DNA of 64,000 nucleotides from Xestospongia muta. Taxonomy: Eukaryota; Porifera; Demospongiae; Haplosclerida; Petrosiidae. The number at the start of each line of letters is the position of its first letter. Position 1 is the stretch's first letter. The notes beneath the pieces are model-generated. The model did not search any database. It was not told the origin of the DNA and saw nothing but the letters and a program-made list of their open reading frames with translations. Location: contig OY848917.1 of assembly GCA_963693285.1 (NCBI GenBank), forward strand, positions 2,234,501 to 2,298,500. The letters are read 5' to 3'. This document shows, piece by piece, positions 56,592 through 64,000 of the stretch. A program made the position numbers and the translations under genes.

Positions 56592-57278
56592 TTATGTACA
56601 GTAAACATAGAGGAATGGATGACCAGTACTGTGTTCTTTGCTAAAGAAACGAATGTCACGACCGTCACAATCCTCATTTGTTGCCCAGATCAACACACCA
56701 TGGTTAGGATCTCCTGATTTCCAATTTTGAGCTGCTTTAGTGATATCAAACTCCACGTAAGATTCACCAGTAAATATAACAGTGTCCAGCGTAGAAGCAT
56801 CAGCTTCCACTTCATCCAGAGCCACATGTTGTTTCCTCCATGTATGGCCATTGAGTCGGTTAAAGCTGGTAGCTTCTGTTTCATTCCACTCTTTCTTGAT
56901 TTGGTGGACTTGAAGTGTTCGTGGAATATTAGGTGCTTGTTGAGGAGTTAGCCAACTAGCTCTGTGAGAGTACCAATATTTCAAGTAAATTTTTGCCCAT
57001 TTTATATTTTGGCATTCAGTTGTATTTGGTATGTCTTCAAATTTGATGAGAATTCGTTTTTTGGCATATAGTGGGTGTTTTCCGACAACCAAGAAATTAT
57101 AGCCTCCTTTGTTTCCACTTCCTTCAATCCAGACATCTTGTGTAACATTAAGACGAACAATAGGATAATCATCCCAAATGGGACAAGTTGAACAAACTGG
57201 ACAGCAAATCTGTGTTGTTGCAGTGCATATGGTCATACTTGCCACAAACACAAAGATGGAAAGAGCAGATGGGGCCAT
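56592..57278 (-). CDS. Small secreted DNRLRE-like protein
   Basis: 228 residues, no intron. Signal peptide (about 1-21) is followed by a Cys-rich patch (ICCPVCSTCP) and then a single domain with the layout of DNRLRE-type beta-sandwiches: DVWIEGSGNKGGYNF, then ILIKFEDIP, WAKIYLKYW, EWNETEATSFNR, YVEFDITKAAQNWKSG, HGVLIWATNED. DNRLRE domains are known as extracellular carbohydrate- or surface-associated modules in bacteria and some animals. The fit of the domain is by motif order only. No membrane segment. Role in the sponge matrix or in host-microbe contact is speculation. Confidence 0.7.
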   Translation of the reverse strand: MAPSALSIFVFVASMTICTATTQICCPVCSTCPIWDDYPIVRLNVTQDVWIEGSGNKGGYNFLVVGKHPLYAKKRILIKFEDIPNTTECQNIKWAKIYLKYWYSHRASWLTPQQAPNIPRTLQVHQIKKEWNETEATSFNRLNGHTWRKQHVALDEVEADASTLDTVIFTGESYVEFDITKAAQNWKSGDPNHGVLIWATNEDCDGRDIRFFSKEHSTGHPFLYVYCT

Positions 57279-57348
57279 TTCTTTAAATTGAAATTAAGTA
57301 AAATTTCAATCTCTAAAAGCAATTGATGCCAATCCTTTATATAATAAA

Positions 57349-58165
57349 GTGACCTCATCCACTAATTTATTAAGTCATTAGACTGTAGATAAATATTTGT
57401 TAACACAGCTGATCACAATACTCTTTCATTAAGAAAGCAAGCGACAAACATTATTCTAACGTGAACCTCAGCACTTCATATATGTACTTGGCTTTAAGTG
57501 AATAAGTAAACCTGATATTAATTGAAAGGATGTTTGTTGTTTACTTTGTTCAAGCCACATATGGTGGAAATAAAAATAAACTTTATCTAGTAAGTAAATT
57601 TGATAACAGATGTTGTTACTTCTTTTCCAAACATAACTCTGACCTCAATATTATTTTAATTTATACTGCGGCGGTAAGTTCAAAAAGCATTATTCAAAAG
57701 CTCTATACATGCATTATAGTAACCTCATCTATTAAGTCATTAGACTGTAGATAAATGTTTGTTAACACAGCTGATCACAATACTCTTGCATTAAGAAAGC
57801 AAGTAACAAACATTATTCTAAAATGAACCTCAATATTTCATTATGTACTTGGTCCCAAGTGAATAAATAAACCTAATATTAATGTGAATGGATGTTTGTT
57901 GTTTGCTTTGTTCAAACCAAATGTGATCAAACAAAAAAATAAACTTTAGCTAGTAGACAAATTTATGAACAAATGTTGTTACAACTTTTCCAAACATAAC
58001 TCTGACCTCAATATTGTTTAAATTTATACACTGGCGGTAAGTTCAAAAAGCATTATTCAAAAGCTTTATACATGTATTATAGTAACCTCATCCATTAAAA
58101 GTTAGACTGTAGATAAGTATTTACTAAACACAGCTGATCATAATATTCTTTCATTAAGAAAGCTT
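57349..58165. repeat. Tandem repeat, about 367-bp unit, 2.2 copies
   Basis: Units start at 57349, 57719 and 58082 (the last is truncated after about 85 bp). Each starts 'gt(a/g)acctcatc' and contains 'cagctgatcacaatactct' and 'ctgacctcaatatt'. It lies upstream of the DNRLRE-like gene and may hold its promoter. Confidence 0.85.
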
Positions 58166-58286
58166 TACCTTTCCTAATGCCTGTTAGTTGATTCCATATA
58201 TGAATATGTTTATATGTATCATATATTTATACATGTATATGAACAACAAAGTCTATTCTGTAGTAAACAAGTCTATAGTACTGACA

Positions 58287-58480
58287 ATGAAACTGGAGAT
58301 ATTATCATTGTGATATATGTTACTACTAGTATCACTAGTAGCTGCAAAAGACCTACCAACAAATCTAGTAAAGGTAAGTAGTTTTGTTAGAGGGATCATT
58401 TATATAAGGTTCATACCAACAGGTGTACAACTACATGAAACAACGATATAATATCAGACTTCTCAATCTTATATGCAGTA
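58287..58480 (+). pseudogene. 5' fragment of the FN3 receptor
   Basis: Copy of exon 1, intron 1 and the first bases of exon 2 of the receptor at 52821. The signal peptide begins with the same codons MKLEILSL but hits a TGA straight after; the donor 'ggtaagtag' and the acceptor 'acaggtgtacaa' are preserved. Sequence similarity stops around 58480. Confidence 0.85.
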
Positions 58481-59225
58481 CTCTGTACAAAGTTAATTAA
58501 TATATAATTATACTGGTTGCATGTTTGTATTTGATGTGAAATGATAATAAACCTATTCATCATACTGTTTTTATTCCTAATGTACTGTTCAATTGGCTAT
58601 CTGATAATATGTTAGGAATGAAAATAATATGATGTTTATTTTCTACCTACATTTATATGTAACTTGTATACCATATATTGGTTAAATAAACTAATCTATT
58701 TCAGCAATAATATACATATATATATTATGTATATATTCCTATATTACATCACAATCCTAAAATCACAATGACTGTGTCATCTTCTATTTCATTTTTATTT
58801 CTTTAGTTTTATTTACTAGATTTTCTTTCCTTTTCTATATTTATCCATTCTTAAGCCTTTCAATTTCTGATTGCTCCTCCTTTTGCTTCTGATTAAGTAC
58901 TGTTGTTTGTAAAGTTGGAATAACAACTCTCTTTGCTGGGGGTTTTGTCTGTAGTTGTAACCATGCAGGATGCCATTTGATTCTGTGGAAATAATATCAC
59001 TGCTTCAATAGAATTGTTGATGCATTAGGTTTTTGCATGTAAATTCTGTCAAATTTTGCAAAATCCCATTCAAGAGTAATATTACATGGGTTTTAGGAAT
59101 AGATCTAGTCTCTTATTTTATAGCTAAATCATCAACATTGCAGTAGATAACTTCTGAAAGGTGATTTAGTAGTAGATTTTGAGGGGTTGTACTGAAATTT
59201 GAAAAAATAACTTGTAAAACTTCCT
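58481..59225. other. AT-rich spacer
   Basis: No gene or distinctive repeat supported, apart from a short TA run near 58712-58725. Confidence 0.4.
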
Positions 59226-61783
59226 GTGTCAGATAGGATTATTGCTGAGAAATTGAATTTGTTAATATATAACTGTTCTTTTTGCAATGAGAATACCCTT
59301 GATTTTTCCTCATTGACTGTGTTTTTAAGTTCAAGATGCTCATCTGTGAATGTATCATATTGCACTTTTAACAATGTCACTAATTTGCCATATGCTTATG
59401 TTCCTGCTGCTGCTATATTAATTTCATGTATGATTTATGATCAAACATGTTCCAGTACACATCTTTCAAATGTGACAGTAAAGCATTCCAAATCAAGAGC
59501 TAAAATTATAGATTTAAATTGCTTGTATATAGGTGTTCAGGTTAATATCAGAAATATTCAAGTACTTGACAACAATGCAACTGGTATTTTATGTGATCGT
59601 TGTGCACTTCATTTCAGAGGACACAGCATTATTGCTAACAATACTACACCATATGTTGGAGGATGTCTGGTAGTCAATGATGGTGGATATGCTGTTACAG
59701 AGAAATATGCTTCAGTTATTTTTATTAATAATACTGCTTCTAAAGGAGGAGCCTTGTACTCAAATACCAACATTCAATCAATCACGTTATTTTCAAGATT
59801 ACATTGTACATTTTTGGATTTTAAAGCCCAATTTTGAAATAACACATCCCATATTACAGGAGATAATTTATACGGAGGCATATTTCATAAATGCTTTGTG
59901 AATGGCACCATTGCTTATATTGAACATCCAGACTACACAAATGCAATACAATGCAATAAAATCATAAATATAAGTCAGGACTACACCAGAGTCTCTTCAG
60001 ATCCTTTTGCTGTTTGTTTTTGCAATCAAAGTAACTTAATTGATTACTTTGAGAATCACAATCCTATTGCTATCTATCCAGGACAATCATTCAACATATC
60101 ATTGATTACAGTTGGACGGTGGATTGAGTCCTGGTACCTTAGTTATATCATCATCACCTAACTTGCAACTTATCAGTTCTACTGAACACAACATGATAAG
60201 TACTCATTGTAAACCCTTTGTTTTTAAAGCAATACAATTGTTATCAAATGTTTCACAAGGTACTGCTACATTCAGTCTATCTTACAATCCTTTCTCCTTT
60301 TCAAAGTCACTTACTTTGAAAGTTCAATTCTTAGATTGTCCAACAGGTATGGTACTTGGACCATCACGTGAGTGTGTTTGTAATGACGTCATTATATCAT
60401 ATGTACACTGTAATGTATCATGGCAACCATATCCACTATGCAAGTCATCTGGCAACGATGTTTGGTTGGGCTATGAAGAAGTCTATGGTTGTACAATTTT
60501 ATATAAAAATTGTCCATTTGATTATTGTCAATCTTCTGAGATCTACTTCAATTTGGATTATGATACAGACCTTCAATGTAATCTCAATAGAATGGGTCTC
60601 CTTCGTGGTCAGTGTCAGTTAGGACTCAGTCTCAAACTTGGTTCTAATGAATGTTCTAAATGTACTAACATTTACCTCCTCTTAATAATTGTTTTTGTCT
60701 TCTCAGGAATCCTTTTAGTAGCTTTACTAATAACTTTAAACTTAACTGTGTCAGTAGGCACTATCAATGGATTGTTGTTTTATGCTAACATTATAAAACT
60801 CAATGAAGCTGTTTTATTTCCCAATGGAAATATTGTCATAGTTAGTCAGTTCATATCATGGATAAATTTGGACTTTGGCATTGAGGTATGTTTGTATGAT
60901 GGATTAGATGGATACTGGAAAACCTGGCTACAGTTTGTGTTTTCATTTTATATGTTGTCTCTTGTAGCTGGTATTATTGTCATATCTCGACAATATACAA
61001 GACTGTCCAAGATATTTGGATGCAACATAGTCCCCGTTCTCTCAACACTTGTACTAATATCATTTAGTAAATTGTTACAAACTACAACAAATGCTTTGAT
61101 GACATCAAAACTACAATGTGGTAGTAATGAGTGGACAGTGTGGAGTGTAGATGGTAATATTAACTATGGAAGTACCAAACATTCCATATTAGTAGCATTC
61201 TCTCTTATAGTACTAGTGTTATCAATAATATACTCTTGTTTGATCTTTTCCACTCAATGGCTACAACGATATAGTTATTTATGTTGTTGTAGTGCAAATG
61301 ATCCTGTGATTAAACTGCTACCATTTATTGATGCTTATACAGGTCCATACAAAGAGAGATATCGGTTCTGGCCTGGCCTAGGCCTGTTGCTAATTGTTTG
61401 TTTACTATTGACAGCCATATTCATTAATACTTCAGGTCCTGTACATGTAATTAATGATTATCTGATCATTGTTGTTGAAGTGATCGTTCTGATAATATAT
61501 TTTACAACGTGAGGTCTATCATGATAAATGGCTGTCTTTTCTGGAGCAATCATTTCACATCAACCTCTTCATACTATCATTTGCTAACTCTTTTATTAAT
61601 CAAAATACCTACAAAGTCTATGCACCATTCATAACTGCTGCATCTATTGCAGTTGCTATGGTAACATTTGTTGTGATTCTTGCAAATGTATACAATAAAT
61701 TTAAAAAAATTCTGTGTTACAAATGTGATAAGAGAGAAGAGACACAGCCACTACTGAATAAAGCATCAAATTATCATTCATAA
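59226..61783 (+). pseudogene. Third relic of the beta-helix/multi-span family, nearly complete C-terminal two-thirds
   Basis: Homologous to about residues 300-1190 of the intact protein. Few lesions: an in-frame TGA at 59835 just before NNTSHITGDNLYGG; a one-base shift around 60110; a one-base shift around 61505. Between them a 466-codon frame (60112-61512) carries DCPTGM, GQCQLGLSLKLGSNECSKC, LNLTVSVGTINGLLFYAN and most of the spans. After 61511 the frame EVYHDKWLSFLEQSF continues to the stop at 61781. The N-terminal signal peptide and first coils are missing. It could also be a polymorphic or mis-sequenced gene, but the absent 5' end favours pseudogene. Confidence 0.8.
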
Positions 61784-62200
61784 GATGAAGTTTATTCTCC
61801 AAGTATAACAATTAGAAGAAGAGAATCATTGATATTTGACTTGACATTAATCATGCCGAGTCATCATAAATGTATGTTGTGTTAATTTAATTTGTAATTT
61901 AAAATTAATAATTTTTAAATTGTTATTATCAGGATTAGTGGGAATTTTGTATTTTAATAATTACTGTAGTTGTGCACAATCTGGATATCCTCTTGAAGTG
62001 TATCTACTTTATCAACTTGATTGCTGGTCATTGATCAGCTAAGTAATCCTAAGAGTGATATGTATTACTAATATTTTGTATAATATATAGTTGACACTAT
62101 AAATCTGTCACAAGATAAGGTTTCTACACAACTTATGTATAATTTTTTGTGACTATTCATAAATTTAGCTATCTTTTGTCTAATTAATAATTTGTATGAC
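61784..62200. other. Spacer after the third relic
   Basis: AT-rich; nothing supported. Confidence 0.4.
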
Positions 62201-62211
62201 GACATAAAGGC

Positions 62212-62257
62212 GGAATATTCCGGTTTAGACCGCACGTTCTAGAATGTTAGACACGTG
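62212..62257. promoter_or_regulatory. Promoter-like cluster: palindromic GGAATATTCC, heat-shock-type TTCTAGAA, E-box CACGTG
   Basis: GGAATATTCC at 62212, TTCTAGAATGTT at 62237 (inverted nTTCnnGAAn-type units as in heat-shock elements) and CACGTG at 62252 lie within 46 bp. They are followed by a candidate noncoding leader with splice sites, which supports a promoter reading. Factors are inferred from consensus only. Confidence 0.45.
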
Positions 62258-62289
62258 CCACTGCTTAGTGAATGTACGTCGTTGTCTTT

Positions 62290-62467
62290 GTCTTTATATC
62301 TCCTGTTTTGTTAGCTGTACTACTTCAAGACTGTTATCACTGCATATTAGACTACGAACAAGCCAGTAGGTATTATGGAATCTGATAAATATTTATCGTT
62401 TGTTTTTCATATAGGTTTCACGGGTACTCGGTTTTCGAAGACAAAAGACTTATCAATACGATCAGCT
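62290..62467 (+). other. Possible 5' noncoding exons of a gene running off the window
   Basis: A leader ending at 62369 with donor GTATTATG, a 45-bp intron ending in CATATAG at 62414, and a second small exon 62415-62467 ended by a strong donor GTAAGTAC. No ATG-led frame of any length is present in either, so this would be 5' UTR or a noncoding transcript. Confidence 0.4.
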
Positions 62468-62966
62468 GTAAGTACTTTATAATAGTCTAATAACAATTGT
62501 TAATGGTTTAGCGGGTATTAAAATCTGTTAGTCACCTTTTGCTCAATGGTATACTGGCGTATTATTACCTTGTCTCGGCTAGCTACTGTTTATTATTACA
62601 TTGTGTAATGTTGGCCACTAACTGTTAATTGCATGCAAACTGTTACATGACTTTATCACCGTTACATATTGTCATTAGTAAGTAGAAGAGAAATAAGTTG
62701 CTCAAGAAATTGTCAATACCTTCATTAAGTCTCCTACTAAATGGTCTGTCATCTCATTTGTAGACTTTACTGGTCAGTAGTAATCTTGATTTGGTTGGCA
62801 CCTTTGATGTTCACATGAAATAGATACCAATTATTTATACTCTAGGAAACTTTATTCCAAGAGTATTAAACTGAGAACTTGTGTTGAAGGAGATATCTTC
62901 TAATTTAGTGCCTCTCAATCAATGCGTGTTACCTTTGTTGTGGTTTGAGGTGATGCCTGTTAACTC

Positions 62967-63303
62967 AGACATGTCTCATTGTACACTAGTGCTATTCAGC
63001 CTATTATGTCCAGATAAAGGTAGGACATGTCTCATTGTACACTAGTGCCATTCAGTCTGTTATGTCCAGATAAAGGTGGGACATGTCTCATTGTACACTA
63101 GTGCCATTCAGTCTGTTATGTCCAGATAAAGGTGGGACATGTCTCATTGTACACTAGTGCCATTCAGTCTGTTATGTCCAGATAAAGGTGAGACATGTCT
63201 AATTGTACACTAGTGCCATTCAGTCTGTTATGTCCAGATAAAGGTGGGACATGTCTAATTGTACACTAGTGCTATTCAGCCTATTATGTTGGGACAAAGG
63301 TCA
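62967..63303. repeat. Six tandem copies of a 56-bp unit with a p53-type half-site
   Basis: Units start at 62968, 63024, 63080, 63136, 63192 and 63248, exactly 56 bp apart. Each has (R)GACATGTCT, TACACTAGTG and TATGTCCAGATAAAGG; the first and last units are the most diverged. RGACATGTCT fits the p53-family half-site RRRCWWGYYY in every copy. Confidence 0.9.
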
Positions 63304-64000
63304 TGTCAATGCTAGTTAATTGCAATATATATATATATACGTGTCTTGTATTAATGAGACAGGGAGTCTTCATTGCCTTTTATTTATATCTGCATTTTTT
63401 CAATTGTTATCCTTTGCATTCTGTAAGATAAATGCATGTTTAAAGTGCATACCTGTTGTAACTTCATTTGAACTTGTGAGCTAGCTTCCTTCTTGTGAGT
63501 AGCAACTTACTGCATATGAGTAGGTCTATATATGCCATGCCCTCAACGTATAAAAACTTTAGTGAGCAGTAACGACAGTTTTGTATACTAGTTAACCTAG
63601 GCTACTTAAAGCTACATTTCCAATTTCAATTTGACAAATGGTTATGTCAAAGCTAACTAACATTTGTTGAGCCTTTTCTGATCATGGGTTTGTTTTCATA
63701 AAAAAGCGCATGCTTTATACACAAAACTTGTACAATAGTTAAAGATCTCTTGGACAAACTGTATGACCATGTTTTTAAGGCCTTGAATCAGGAAGGCATG
63801 TTGCTCAGACTTGTACTGCTGACATGTGATATGAGAACAGAGCTACTACAGACCTAATTTTCAACTGACATGTAACTATACTGTACATTCATTGATGACA
63901 ACTGATAACTCTTTATTGATGAATTTTGCGGTATTAAAATGGATAGATAATTTCGGATAATAATTAGGAAGCATTGCACTTCCAGTCGAGGTATTTGTTG
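63304..64000. other. Right-edge stretch, probably intronic or intergenic
   Basis: Contains a TA run near 63331-63341; no coding region supported. Confidence 0.4.

Noticed and set aside
62967..63303. CRISPR array
   Set aside because: The 56-bp units are contiguous tandem copies with no unique spacers, in a eukaryotic context.

Overview
The window reads as nuclear DNA of a basal metazoan, most likely a demosponge of the Amphimedon type. It is AT-rich, its genes are split by many short introns of about 45-60 bp with GT-AG borders, and it carries animal families (cytoplasmic dynein heavy chain, HERC-type HECT ligase, UPF1, gamma-glutamyltransferase, Ig/FN3 receptor) next to a beta-helix/multi-membrane-span family I associate with sponges. 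There is no operon structure and no rRNA, tRNA or CRISPR array that I can support. The species call is inference from content; no search was run.

Layout. 1-6.7 kb: an intact seven-exon gamma-glutamyltransferase gene (- strand) inside a patchwork of local duplications, which also contains a decayed UPF1 C-terminus and two copies of a small coiled ORF. 7.7-11.3 kb: an intact single-exon 1191-residue secreted beta-helix plus multi-span membrane protein (+). 12.4-14.1 kb: a POT/PTR2-type transporter pseudogene with two single-base frameshifts; its intact 570-residue sister lies at 33.7-35.4 kb. 15.6-32.3 kb (-): one 30-exon gene that I joined exon by exon. 37.3-47.5 kb (-): a HERC4-like RCC1-repeat/HECT ubiquitin ligase. 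47.8-52.0 and 59.2-61.8 kb (+): three decayed members of the beta-helix/membrane family. 52.8-56.0 kb (+): a nine-exon, 900-residue FN3 receptor with a tyrosine-motif tail. 56.6-57.3 kb (-): a small secreted DNRLRE-like protein. 57.3-64 kb: tandem repeats and the possible 5' end of a further gene.

The outstanding object is the 15.6-32.3 kb gene. Residues 1 to about 1204 match the tail of cytoplasmic dynein-1 heavy chain collinearly through 20 exons. At the point where the linker and AAA+ motor should begin, the frame instead continues through nine exons of coiled coil (about 1205-1790) and an acidic linker into an AIG1/GIMAP-type GTPase (about 1829-2162). All 30 exons join in frame to 2162 codons. 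I know of no described protein with this architecture: a motorless dynein tail joined to a coiled coil and an immune-type GTPase. Its 2.9-kb sixth intron carries a pogo/Tigger-like transposon with visible TIRs and TA target duplication, and another intron holds a 60-bp perfect palindrome. A decayed copy of one coiled-coil exon plus its intron lies just upstream beside the intact transporter, so tandem duplication of a coiled-coil/GTPase/transporter block may have produced the fusion.
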